Shown in pieces: positions 38,660-47,060 of a DNA stretch of 64,000 bases (position 1 is its first letter; each line of letters begins with the position of its first letter). This stretch comes from Snodgrassella alvi. Lineage in GTDB: Bacteria; Pseudomonadota; Gammaproteobacteria; Burkholderiales; Neisseriaceae. The notes below the pieces were generated by a model. It was not told the origin of the DNA and did not search any database. It saw nothing but the letters and a program-made list of their open reading frames with translations. The position numbers were made by a program, and so were the translations under genes. The stretch is from NCBI RefSeq assembly GCF_002777745.1, contig NZ_MEIO01000026.1, positions 1 through 64,000 of the forward strand, read 5' to 3'.

Positions 38660-39622
38660 ATGCCCAGTATATCAGTACGGCGCTTATACCATGATAATCA
38701 GACAAAACTGAAACTCGCTTGGTCTGCTGGCACGGCTGGTGCAGATAATCGTATCAGTATTGATGCCGACAAGCCGGTATTGGCACTAGTTGGTCACCTG
38801 AATTTTATTCACCCCAATCAGGTGCAAGTGATCGGGATAGCTGAAGTAGAATATCTGAATAAAATTGAGGCTGGTGAAATTAAAACCACACTCAATGAGT
38901 TATTCGACCTGACTATGTCGCTGATTATTGTTGCCAATGATTTACCCGTTCCGTATATGCTGCGTGATTATTGTCATACGCATAACGTGCCCCTGCTGAC
39001 ATCCAAAACGGAAAGTCCTTTTCTGATGGATGTATTACGCATCTATTTGCAACGGGTACTGGCTGCATCAACTGTTAAATATGGCGTATTTCTGGATGTT
39101 TTTGAAATCGGAGTATTGATTACCGGCCAGTCTGGGTTGGGAAAAAGCGAGCTGGCGCTGGAATTGATATCGCGCGGACATGGTCTGGTGGCTGATGACG
39201 CGGTGGAATTGTATCGTATTGGACCAGAAACGCTTGAAGGGCGTTGTCCTGCAATGCTTAAAGACTTTCTTGAAGTACGTGGATTGGGTGTACTGAATAT
39301 TCGGGCAATTTTTGGTGAAACGGCTGTGCGACCAAAAAAGCAGTTACAGCTGATAATTAATCTGGTACTGGCAGATGACAGTCATATGCAGCGCATAGAT
39401 CGCCTCAGTATCAAAAGTGAAACTGAAAGCATTCTGAACGTATCCATTCGTAGTGTTACTCTGCCTGTGGCGGTTGGGCGTAACCTGGCAGTGCTGGTAG
39501 AAGCAGCTGTTAGTAATTTCATTTTGCAGATGCGTGGAAAAGACAGTACTAAGCAATTTCTGGATCGTCATAATTCAATGCTGAAAGAGGACGCTGTGAT
39601 TCATGAGGATAATATTGATTAG
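38660..39622 (+). CDS. hprK: HPr kinase/phosphorylase
   Basis: 320 residues. It phosphorylates and dephosphorylates a serine of HPr, linking PTS activity to energy state. The P-loop is GQSGLGKS (156-163), followed by [20 protein letters not shown]. The family signature [17 protein letters not shown] follows, and the N-terminal domain (1-130) is the usual MurF-like regulatory fold. AAGGAAG precedes the ATG; 12 bp after ptsN. Its 3' end overlaps rapZ by 20 bp. Confidence 0.95.
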   Translation: MPSISVRRLYHDNQTKLKLAWSAGTAGADNRISIDADKPVLALVGHLNFIHPNQVQVIGIAEVEYLNKIEAGEIKTTLNELFDLTMSLIIVANDLPVPYMLRDYCHTHNVPLLTSKTESPFLMDVLRIYLQRVLAASTVKYGVFLDVFEIGVLITGQSGLGKSELALELISRGHGLVADDAVELYRIGPETLEGRCPAMLKDFLEVRGLGVLNIRAIFGETAVRPKKQLQLIINLVLADDSHMQRIDRLSIKSETESILNVSIRSVTLPVAVGRNLAVLVEAAVSNFILQMRGKDSTKQFLDRHNSMLKEDAVIHEDNID

Positions 39623-40463
39623 CGGATTATCCGGTTCCGGAAAATCTATTGCTTTGCGTTTATTGGAAGATGTTGGCTTTGTCTGTGTGGATAATCTGCC
39701 GGTAAAACTGTTACCAGGTCTGATTGAGCACTATACTGCTAGTCATGTGGTACAGCTGGGTGTCAGTGTGGATATACGCTCTCGTTTTAATCCGGCTGAA
39801 GTGATAGAGCTGCTAACCAGCTTACGTGCTCAAGGACATCAGGTTGATTTGTTGTTTTTAACTTCTTCTGTGGCCGTATTGTTACGCCGTTTTTCTGAAA
39901 CACGCCGCAGCCATCCGTTGGCACAAGAACACAAAACTTTAAGTGAAAGTGTTACTGCTGAACAGCAATATCTGTCTACTTTACAAAGCTATGCTTATGT
40001 AATAGATACCTCTTTGCTGAATGTTCCGCAATTGCGCCGGCAGATTCAGCAATGGTTACATCTTCCTGTTGCTCCAATGCGTGTAGTGCTGGAATCTTTT
40101 GGGTATAAATATGGAGTGCCCGCAGGACTGGATTTTGTCTTTGATGTTCGCTATCTGCCTAATCCATACTATGATTTTCATCTGCGCCCCTTTAGTGGTC
40201 TGGATGAACCTGTCAGGATATTTTTTTCCCAGCAGCCAGTAATGGCAGAAATGATTGAGGATTTGGCCGGTTTTTTGCTGCGCTGGTTACCGCAGATGGA
40301 AAAGGAAAGCCGCAGCTATGTTAATATTGGTATTGGCTGTACTGGTGGTCAGCATCGTTCAGTTTATATCGTGGAAGCTCTGGCGCATAAAATAAATGCC
40401 TATTCCGTACTGGTGCGGCACCGGCAGTTAGAATTAAGTAATAATTCCGAAAAAACGGTATAA
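39603..40463 (+). CDS. rapZ: RNase adapter protein RapZ
   Basis: 286 residues. N-terminal Walker A GLSGSGKS (8-15), Walker B-like [11 protein letters not shown], and C-terminal domain with the strongly conserved [14 protein letters not shown]. In E. coli RapZ guides RNase E to the GlmZ small RNA and so controls glucosamine-6-phosphate synthase. It overlaps hprK by 20 bp and is the last gene of the cluster; the hairpin at 40483-40506 ends the operon. Confidence 0.94.
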   Translation: MRIILISGLSGSGKSIALRLLEDVGFVCVDNLPVKLLPGLIEHYTASHVVQLGVSVDIRSRFNPAEVIELLTSLRAQGHQVDLLFLTSSVAVLLRRFSETRRSHPLAQEHKTLSESVTAEQQYLSTLQSYAYVIDTSLLNVPQLRRQIQQWLHLPVAPMRVVLESFGYKYGVPAGLDFVFDVRYLPNPYYDFHLRPFSGLDEPVRIFFSQQPVMAEMIEDLAGFLLRWLPQMEKESRSYVNIGIGCTGGQHRSVYIVEALAHKINAYSVLVRHRQLELSNNSEKTV

Positions 40464-40482
40464 TACGAACAGTGAGTTATTC

Positions 40483-40506
40483 AGGCAGCCTGAAATCAGG
40501 CTGCCT
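40483..40506 (+). terminator. Inverted DNA-uptake-sequence pair forming a terminator
   Basis: AGGCAGCCTGAA (40483-40494) is followed after one base by its near inverted copy TCAGGCTGCCT (40496-40506), giving an 11-bp stem with a T-rich tail (GTGTGTTTTTG). AGGCAGCCTGAA is the DUS dialect described for Kingella, and inverted DUS pairs commonly serve as terminators in Neisseriaceae. It ends the ptsN-hprK-rapZ operon. Confidence 0.75.
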
Positions 40507-40552
40507 GTGTGTTTTTGTATCAAGTGTTTTGTGTATCAGACGAGGACAATTT

Positions 40553-41476
40553 ATGGCTATTCAATGGTATCCCGGGCATATGAACAAAGCCAAAAAAGCC
40601 ATTGCCGAGCGAATTAAGAGTGTGGATATGGTCATTGAAGTACTCGATGCCCGTTTACCTGCTTCAAGTGCCAATCCATTACTGGCAAAACTGTCTGGTG
40701 ACAAACCTAAATTGAAAATTCTGAATAAACAGGATTTAGCCGATCCTGAACGTACTGAATTATGGTTGGAAAATTACCGTTCCCAGCCCAACACTAATGT
40801 ACTGGCACTGGATGCATCGGAAAAACAGTCTGCCAGTAAAATTATTGCAGCCAGTCGTACTCTGGTACCAAACCGTCATGGTTTGGATCGTCCATTAAGA
40901 GTCCTGATTTGTGGTATTCCCAATGTCGGTAAATCTACCCTGATTAATGGTATGCTGGGTAAACGTAGTGCCAAAACAGGCAATGAACCAGGTATTACCA
41001 AGGCTGAACAGCGGCTGATACTAGCTGATGATTTCTGGTTATATGACACGCCCGGAATGTTGTGGCCAAAAATTATTGTTGAAGAGGCTGGTTATAATCT
41101 GGCTGCCAGTGGAGCAGTCGGCCGTAATGCGCTGGATGAAGAAATTGTTGCGCTGGAATTACTTGATTATCTGCGCCGGCATTATCTGCCCTTACTTCAG
41201 CAGCGCTATCAGGCTGACCTGAGTGAAAGCCCACACTGGCTTGATGATCATTGGCTAAGCTGGATAGGTCGCAAGCGCGGTGCCTTATTAAGTGGCGGGC
41301 GCATTGATTATCAGAAAGCTGCTGAGCGTCTGCTTACTGATTTCCGTGATGGATTGATTGGCCGTGTTACATTAGAAACACCCAATCAATGGGCAGTGTG
41401 GCTGAAAAAAGGACAGCAGCAGGAAGCACAGCTTAAAGCCGAGCGTGCAGCTAGAAAAGCAGCACGCAACGGGTAG
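40553..41476 (+). CDS. ylqF: Ribosome biogenesis GTPase YlqF/RbgA
   Basis: 307 residues from the ATG at 40553, with GAGGA upstream; a longer frame from 40472 would begin before the rapZ terminator and is rejected. MAIQWYPGHMNKAKKAIAER is the family start. The GTPase is circularly permuted: G4 LNKQDL comes before G1 GIPNVGKSTLI and G3 DTPGM. Family members help assemble the large ribosomal subunit. Monocistronic or with scpB 53 bp downstream. Confidence 0.93.
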   Translation: MAIQWYPGHMNKAKKAIAERIKSVDMVIEVLDARLPASSANPLLAKLSGDKPKLKILNKQDLADPERTELWLENYRSQPNTNVLALDASEKQSASKIIAASRTLVPNRHGLDRPLRVLICGIPNVGKSTLINGMLGKRSAKTGNEPGITKAEQRLILADDFWLYDTPGMLWPKIIVEEAGYNLAASGAVGRNALDEEIVALELLDYLRRHYLPLLQQRYQADLSESPHWLDDHWLSWIGRKRGALLSGGRIDYQKAAERLLTDFRDGLIGRVTLETPNQWAVWLKKGQQQEAQLKAERAARKAARNG

Positions 41477-41529
41477 ATTAATCTTTTATAGTTCATTTTG
41501 ACAGCATTTAAAGCCTTGAAACACATACC

Positions 41530-42129
41530 ATGAATCATTCTGTTTCCATCGAAGCACTGATTGAAGCCGCATTACTAACCCAAAGTGAGGCGTTAAGCGA
41601 GCAGGTATTATCAGCCTTGAGGGAGCCGCCATTATCCGCAGAAGAATTAAGCGGCATACTGGCAGCCTTGTGTGAGCGCTGGCAGGAACGGGCGTTGAAT
41701 CTTGTACATAGTGCAGAAGGATGGCGTTTTCAGGTAATTAGTACAGCTTATCCGCAACTGGCCAGTCTGGATGTACAGCGCACACCACGTTATTCGCGCG
41801 CAGTTCTAGAAACACTGGCTATAATTGCCTATCAGCAGCCAGTAACCCGCAGCGATATAGAAGCGATTCGCGGAGTTGCGGTTTCCAGCAATGTTTTACA
41901 AACCCTGCAAGATCGAGGCTGGATAGAAATTATCGGACAGCGAGATAGTGTAGGGAGGCCAAATTTGTGGGCCACTACAGCTGGTTTTTTAAGTGATTTG
42001 CAGTTGGAAAATTTAAGTCAGTTACCGCCTTTAACAGAATTGGGTGAACTGGTTTTACCCGATTTAAATGAACCTGCCGTGGTTCAATCTACCGCAGAAG
42101 AACCGTCAGATGACGGATTAGGAGTATAA
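41530..42129 (+). CDS. scpB: Segregation and condensation protein ScpB
   Basis: 199 residues. Kleisin-associated subunit of the SMC-ScpAB complex, which compacts and segregates chromosomes. Two winged-helix domains; the conserved core is RYSRAVLETLAIIAYQQPVT, then RSDIEAIRGVAVSSNVLQTL and GRPNLWATT. The acidic C-terminus (EEPSDDGLGV) is variable in the family. It is followed after 2 bp by rluB, a common pairing in bacteria. No scpA or smc gene is in this window. Confidence 0.93.
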   Translation: MNHSVSIEALIEAALLTQSEALSEQVLSALREPPLSAEELSGILAALCERWQERALNLVHSAEGWRFQVISTAYPQLASLDVQRTPRYSRAVLETLAIIAYQQPVTRSDIEAIRGVAVSSNVLQTLQDRGWIEIIGQRDSVGRPNLWATTAGFLSDLQLENLSQLPPLTELGELVLPDLNEPAVVQSTAEEPSDDGLGV

Positions 42130-42131
42130 AA

Positions 42132-43175
42132 ATGAGTCAAGCCAACAAAAAATTAACTAAGCGCCAGATACGCGATGGTGTAACCAGTAAAAGCAGTAAG
42201 CCTACCGCAAGCAAATATACTGTTGGTAAAGCGAAATCTGTCGTTAAACGGCAAAACGAGACTGCTACGCGGTCTGCGTTTTCTCAGCCTGAAACAGCAC
42301 GCGGTGCTAAAGTAAAAGTTCAGCGAGCCAGAAAATTAGTTCAGCGTACCCCAAATCAGGAAATTTTACAGCGTGCTCGGATGCTGAAAGAACAGCGTAT
42401 CAATCTGGAAAAGATGGAACCTGTACGCTTGCAAAAAGCGCTTGCTGCTTCTGGTGTGGGTTCACGGCGTGAAATGGAGCAGTGGATTAGTCAGGGAATG
42501 GTACGGGTAAACGGCAAAGTAGCCCAATTAGGAGACAGAATTACTCCAGAAGATGAGGTTAGCGTACGCGGTTCAGCTATTAATATCAAATGGCCAGATC
42601 GCTTACCGCGTATTATGGTGTATTACAAACAGGAAGGTGAAATTGTCAGCCGCGATGACCCACAGGGGCGCATTAGTATTTTTGACCGATTGCCGCAAAC
42701 TGCCAGCAGTCGCTGGGTGGCCATTGGTCGTCTGGATATCAATACGTGTGGTTTGTTGATACTTACCACCTCTGGTGAACTGGTAAACCGCTTTGCGCAT
42801 CCCAGTTTTGAGGTAGAGCGTGAGTATGCAGTACGTGTGTTGGGTGAGTTGAGTGATGAGCAGAAACAAAGTCTGCTCAACGGGGTTGAGCTAGAGGATG
42901 GCATCGCCAAAGCGCAGTATTTATGGGAGCAGGGGGGTGAAGGTGCTAACAGATGGTATAACATTATCATTAAAGAGGGCCGTAACCGTGAAGTAAGACG
43001 TCTGTTTGAAAGCCAAGGGCTTACTGTTAGCCGTCTGGTTAGGGTGCGCTTTGGACCTATTGCATTACCTAAACGGCTTAAACGTGGTCAATATTATGAA
43101 TTTAATGAGTTTGAGGTGGCCAATATCATGAAATGGGCTGGTCTGTATCAATCCGACTCTGCAAGGAAAAGGTAG
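42132..43175 (+). CDS. rluB: 23S rRNA pseudouridine synthase RluB-type
   Basis: 347 residues. The first 95 residues are a basic, low-complexity extension (KLTKRQIRDGVTSKSSKPTA), which is longer than in E. coli RluB. The S4 RNA-binding domain follows (RLQKALAASGVGSRREMEQW). The RsuA/RluB catalytic domain has D202 in GRLDINTCGLLI and the arginine-rich KEGRNREVRRLFESQGL. RluB modifies U2605 of 23S rRNA in E. coli. Coupled to scpB by a 2-bp gap. Confidence 0.9.
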   Translation: MSQANKKLTKRQIRDGVTSKSSKPTASKYTVGKAKSVVKRQNETATRSAFSQPETARGAKVKVQRARKLVQRTPNQEILQRARMLKEQRINLEKMEPVRLQKALAASGVGSRREMEQWISQGMVRVNGKVAQLGDRITPEDEVSVRGSAINIKWPDRLPRIMVYYKQEGEIVSRDDPQGRISIFDRLPQTASSRWVAIGRLDINTCGLLILTTSGELVNRFAHPSFEVEREYAVRVLGELSDEQKQSLLNGVELEDGIAKAQYLWEQGGEGANRWYNIIIKEGRNREVRRLFESQGLTVSRLVRVRFGPIALPKRLKRGQYYEFNEFEVANIMKWAGLYQSDSARKR

Positions 43176-43269
43176 TAATTTAGCCTATAATTCTTTTATA
43201 AAATATCCCAGTTTATGTTATATCTGATTAAGGGTTGTAGTAAATTTTTTACATTAAATTCTGGTTTTA

Positions 43270-43283
43270 TTGATATAAATCAA
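43270..43283. promoter_or_regulatory. Perfect FNR/ANR-type box
   Basis: TTGATATAAATCAA matches the FNR consensus TTGAT-N4-ATCAA exactly. Its centre is 136 bp before the PAS gene ATG. TTTAAT at 43308-43313 is placed as a -10 element would be in a class II FNR-activated promoter (box centred about 41 bp before transcription start). Anaerobic or microaerobic activation is inferred. Confidence 0.7.
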
Positions 43284-43412
43284 TAAAAAGTGTAGTTTTA
43301 TACACAATTTAATTAAATACTTTGTATTCTTTTGCTAATCGGCGCAATATATATACTAGAGCGACTTTTGTAGTGTTTGTCTGGTTTCCACATTCAAGAA
43401 AATGGAGTCATA

Positions 43413-43904
43413 ATGATTTCACCGATGCAGGTGCCTGAAATTGAGCACCGTACATTTGAATTGACACATTACGATGGGGTAACACGCACCGTATATTGTA
43501 CTGATGTAGAAACAGAGTTTCCTGATGGCTGTTTAATTACTTCAACGACAGATCTTAAGGGAATTATCACGCATGCGAATGAAGTATTTGTGCATATGAG
43601 CGGATGGGCTCGTGATGAGTTAATGGGTGCTGAGCATTATATTCTGCGTCATCCAGATATGCCTAAAGTGGCCTATAAGGATTTATGGGATACCGTGCAA
43701 CTGGGAAAAAAATGGCACGGCTACGTGAAAAATTTACGCAAGGATGGTGGCTTCTACTGGGTATATGCCACCATTGTTCCCAATATTCGCGATGGTGTCA
43801 TTCAGGGGTATACTTCAGTGCGGCGTAAGCCATCACGTAGCAAAGTATTAGAAATGCAGAGTCTCTACGAGGGGCTAATGAAAGAGGAGCGGGGTAATTC
43901 ATGA
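43413..43904 (+). CDS. Stand-alone Aer-type PAS domain protein
   Basis: 163 residues from the ATG at 43413, with GGAG seven bases upstream; an in-frame start at 43377 is weaker. The whole protein is one PAS domain: STTDLKGIITHANEVFVHMS, the FAD-contact segment ILRHPDMPKVAYKDLW, KNLRKDGGFYWVYATIVPNI and GYTSVRRK. These closely follow the FAD-binding PAS of the aerotaxis receptor Aer. No HAMP, kinase, chemoreceptor or DNA-binding part follows, so the output must be a partner protein. The last 4 bp overlap the next gene (ATGA). A perfect FNR box lies upstream. It probably senses redox state or oxygen through FAD, by family inference. Confidence 0.85.
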   Translation: MISPMQVPEIEHRTFELTHYDGVTRTVYCTDVETEFPDGCLITSTTDLKGIITHANEVFVHMSGWARDELMGAEHYILRHPDMPKVAYKDLWDTVQLGKKWHGYVKNLRKDGGFYWVYATIVPNIRDGVIQGYTSVRRKPSRSKVLEMQSLYEGLMKEERGNS

Positions 43905-44650
43905 CTATTAATTTTCTGATTGCACCTGATTTTCCTCCAGAATACTATGCAGGCTGGCACTTTCTCAATACCCGCCTGCAAAGATTGATAGATGTACCTG
44001 TACATTTGTGCATGGCCAGTAATGCTGAAGAAGAGCAGCGGGAAATTGACAATGATAATGTTGATATCATTTATGCCAATCCATTCAATGCTTCTAAGCT
44101 AATACGCAAATTAGGCTATTTACCCATAGTACGCCCAATAAATCGTTTCGATGAAATGATAATTGCCAGTGCAGCAGAAAGTGAAATTAAATCATTAGAT
44201 GACATCAAACCCGGTACTTCTATTCTGTGTACGGAAAATTATGATGTTAAACTGATTGCCTTGCGCTTATTGGAAGCAGTCGATATAGAAGAAAAAGACC
44301 TTACATGGATTAAAAGTGAATCATTTTCAGCAGTAGCTCGCGGACTGATCCAGCATGAGGGTGATATTGGTTTTTTTATGTCATCTGCTTATCATAAATT
44401 AACCTCAATTACTCGTAGTCGTTTAAATCTGCTGATTGAAAGTAAAATCAAAGATTTATATCATGTTGTTTTGTTGCATCCTCGTAATGCCGATATGCTT
44501 GAAACATTACAGAATGCATTCAGCTCTATGCATGAAACGCCTGCCGGTGAAATGCTGCTTGAAGACTTAGGCTTGAATGATGGGTTTGCTGTATTAAAGC
44601 AAGAAGAAGTTGAATTACTGATTGATCTGATTGAAACGTTACGCGATTAA
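43901..44650 (+). CDS. PhnD-like substrate-binding protein without signal peptide
   Basis: 249 residues with the type 2 periplasmic-binding-protein fold of the PhnD/phosphonate group: VDIIYANPFNASKLIRKLGY, VRPINRFDEMIIASAAESEI, LDDIKPGTSILCTENY and GDIGFFMSSAYHKL. The protein starts directly with the first beta strand (MTINFLIAPDFPPEYYAGWH) and has no export signal or lipobox, so it should stay in the cytoplasm. No ABC permease or ATPase is nearby. Translational coupling to the PAS gene suggests that the two proteins interact. The ligand is unknown. A C-terminal helix (EEVELLIDLIETLRD) could mediate contacts. Followed by a terminator. Confidence 0.75.
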   Translation: MTINFLIAPDFPPEYYAGWHFLNTRLQRLIDVPVHLCMASNAEEEQREIDNDNVDIIYANPFNASKLIRKLGYLPIVRPINRFDEMIIASAAESEIKSLDDIKPGTSILCTENYDVKLIALRLLEAVDIEEKDLTWIKSESFSAVARGLIQHEGDIGFFMSSAYHKLTSITRSRLNLLIESKIKDLYHVVLLHPRNADMLETLQNAFSSMHETPAGEMLLEDLGLNDGFAVLKQEEVELLIDLIETLRD

Positions 44651-44683
44651 ACCTGTCGCAACCATTTTTATTTTATAATTGAT

Positions 44684-44723
44684 AACGCAACTTGTTGACG
44701 AAAACAGGTTGCGTTGTTTTTTA
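44684..44723 (+). terminator. Rho-independent terminator of the PAS/PhnD-like operon
   Basis: AACGCAAC (44684-44691) and GTTGCGTT (44708-44715), extended by inner pairs, with a following T run. Confidence 0.88.
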
Positions 44724-44734
44724 ATAATTAAGCA

Positions 44735-45745
44735 ATGGTAATTCGTGTGAGTCACGCTAGTTTGCAAACAAAAATAAATTCTCCTAGATTACTTCTGGCA
44801 CCTATGCAGGGACTGATTGATGCACCCATGCGTGATTTGTTAACCCGTATCGGCGGCTTTGATGCTTGTGTCACTGAATTTGTACGTATTACTCATACAG
44901 TACATGGACGATCCATATGGCTAAAATATATGCCAGAACTGGCACATGCTAATCAGACTCATGCTGGTACTGCTGTAGTAGTACAAATATTGGGCAGCCA
45001 TGCTGAAAACATGGCTCAGAACGCTCAAAAAGTGGTTGAACTGGGTGCTACACATGTTGATTTAAACTTTGGCTGTCCGGCGCCTACCGTCAATCAGCAT
45101 CAGGGAGGAGCAATCCTTTTGCAATATCCTGAGAAAATTGAACAGATAGTGGCTACTGTGCGCCGGAGTCTGCCTGCTGAAATCATGCTCAGTGCGAAAA
45201 TGCGTCTGGGTTATGAGAATAAAGATTTGGCACTGGCCTGTGCACAAGCCATAGAACAGGGTGGGGCAGGAGAGCTTACCGTACATGCGCGTACTAAAAC
45301 CGAAGGATACCGGCCGCCTGCACATTGGGAATGGATTGCCCGTATCAGACAGGCTGTTAAAATTCCAGTTATTGCAAATGGCGATGTATTCACGCTTGCC
45401 GATTATCAGCAAATCCGTTCTGTCAGCGGTTGTACAGATGTGATGCTGGGGCGTGGTGCCGTTCAGCGGCCTGATTTAGCCCGGCAAATTGCCGCTTATA
45501 ATCAGGGAGAAATAATTCCCTCTTTGCCATGGCCAGAAATTCTGCCGTGGATTAATGATTTTTTTGACTGCTGTTGCAGTAAAGCTGCCGCCAATGCTAA
45601 TTATCCTGTAGCAAGGTTAAAGCAGTGGCTGGCAATGCTAAAATTAACTTATCCAGAAGCCGGGCAATTATTTTCGCAGCTACGTACTCTTACCCAGATT
45701 GTTGATATCCGCCATGTTCTTAATTCTTGCACAATTAACACATAA
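44735..45745 (+). CDS. dusC: tRNA-dihydrouridine(16) synthase DusC
   Basis: 336 residues. FMN-dependent reduction of U16 in tRNA. RLLLAPMQGLIDAPMRDLLT begins the barrel; HVDLNFGCPAPTVNQHQGGA, VHARTKTEGYRPPAHWEWIA and VMLGRGAVQRPDL follow, and the helical C-terminal domain contains VARLKQWLAMLKLTYPEA. The TKTEGY segment and length fit DusC rather than DusA or DusB. It directly follows the terminator of the PAS/PhnD-like operon. Confidence 0.9.
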   Translation: MVIRVSHASLQTKINSPRLLLAPMQGLIDAPMRDLLTRIGGFDACVTEFVRITHTVHGRSIWLKYMPELAHANQTHAGTAVVVQILGSHAENMAQNAQKVVELGATHVDLNFGCPAPTVNQHQGGAILLQYPEKIEQIVATVRRSLPAEIMLSAKMRLGYENKDLALACAQAIEQGGAGELTVHARTKTEGYRPPAHWEWIARIRQAVKIPVIANGDVFTLADYQQIRSVSGCTDVMLGRGAVQRPDLARQIAAYNQGEIIPSLPWPEILPWINDFFDCCCSKAAANANYPVARLKQWLAMLKLTYPEAGQLFSQLRTLTQIVDIRHVLNSCTINT

Positions 45746-45821
45746 CGATATTAATAATAATATTATGTGTTCCAAAGTTGATAATGCTGTATAAATTGAA
45801 AAGGACAATAAAAGAAATAGT

Positions 45822-46080
45822 ATGAATGTGATTTATAGAATAATACTAATCAATATATTATTTTTGGCTTCTTTTGTAAGTGCAAAAACTAAAAATGTGC
45901 TCCTTTTTAAGGCAGGAACCAGATCGTATAAAATATCATGACAATCCTGTTGTTGAGGCTGTCAGATATAACAACAAGATTATTGCAAAATTATTATTAA
46001 AATATAACATCGGTATCAATGTAAGAGATGAAAATAATCATGATGTAGAAATAGAATTTTTATTAAACTATCATCGATAA
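45822..46080 (+). pseudogene. Ankyrin-repeat secreted protein, frameshifted remnant
   Basis: An ATG at 45822 opens a 39-codon frame with a clear signal peptide (NVIYRIILINILFLASFVSA) that stops at 45941. Overlapping it in another frame, 45904-46080 encodes QEPDRIKYHDNPVVEAVRYN, NKIIAKLLLKYNIGINVRDE and a short end. NPVVEAVRYNNKIIAKLLL followed by INVRDENN is an ankyrin repeat. The two pieces fit one secreted ankyrin protein broken by a shift near the TTTTTAAGG at 45904. At about 85 codons it is also truncated relative to usual ankyrin proteins. Confidence 0.6.
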
Positions 46081-46118
46081 GCATATCGTCAGCAGTTAAC
46101 AGAAAGCCAGATAACTGA

Positions 46119-46916
46119 ATGAATCATAAAATTATTCAATCTGCCAGCAATAATGAGCTAAAACATTTAGCCCGTTTAATTGCACAATCTCATTATCGCC
46201 GTCAGCATCAGCTTGCTGTTCTGGAAGGGGTGCACCTTATTCAGACATTTATGCAGGCAGGGCATTTAATTCAAACATTGTATGTGCCGCAACTACGCGA
46301 ACATAATGACGAAATAGCTTCCTTAATAGCTAAATTACCAGTACAGAAAGTAGTTTTAGTTGCTGAGAATCTATTGGGTAAAATCAGTGATTTAGCGAAT
46401 TCGAGAGAACCTGTTGCAGTAATAGCATTACCACAAAATTCCGATGCTGCAAATGCAAAAGATGTTGTTTTGTTAGAACGGGTGCAGGATCCCGGCAATG
46501 TTGGGACTATTTTACGTAGTGCACTGGCTGCTGGTGTTGAAAATATTGTGCTGAGTAAAGACAGTGTTGATGTCTGGTCGCCCAAAGTATTACGTGCGGC
46601 AATGGGGGCGCATGCTTATCTAAGTATGCACATTGTTGCAGATTTGGCTGCATGGTGTGTAAATTATTCTTACCCACTATATGCTACTGCATTAAGTACT
46701 TCAGCAACAAGTCTCTATACATTGAATCTGACTCAACCTGCCGGCTGGCTATTTGGAAATGAAGGCAGTGGTTTGAGTGCAAAAATACTACAAACTGTAT
46801 CCAGACATGTGATTATTCCGATGAGTGGACACACAGAGTCGCTCAATGTAGCCATGGCTGCAACTGTTTGTTTATTTGAACAACAGCGACAGCGGTTACA
46901 AGCAGATAATAAGTAA
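46119..46916 (+). CDS. TrmH/SpoU-family RNA 2'-O-methyltransferase
   Basis: 265 residues. N-terminal substrate-binding domain (NNELKHLARLIAQSHYRRQH, LEGVHLIQTF) followed by a SPOUT trefoil-knot domain with the three SAM motifs: RVQDPGNVGTILRSALAAGV, WLFGNEGSGLS and IPMSGHTESLNVAMAATVCL. It resembles RlmB and YsgA; the target nucleotide is not evident. It starts 38 bp after the ankyrin remnant, with AACAGAAAG upstream. Confidence 0.88.
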   Translation: MNHKIIQSASNNELKHLARLIAQSHYRRQHQLAVLEGVHLIQTFMQAGHLIQTLYVPQLREHNDEIASLIAKLPVQKVVLVAENLLGKISDLANSREPVAVIALPQNSDAANAKDVVLLERVQDPGNVGTILRSALAAGVENIVLSKDSVDVWSPKVLRAAMGAHAYLSMHIVADLAAWCVNYSYPLYATALSTSATSLYTLNLTQPAGWLFGNEGSGLSAKILQTVSRHVIIPMSGHTESLNVAMAATVCLFEQQRQRLQADNK

Positions 46917-47060
46917 TTAATATTTTTATCAAATTGGCTGTGTTGATTGGTTTAGATTCTGAAATAAAGGTGTTATCACCGGCAAACACGGCGGACAAAC
47001 GGTCAGTTTGATGTTATCCTGCAAATCTTCCAGAATGTGGATATATAAGACATTTCGAGC

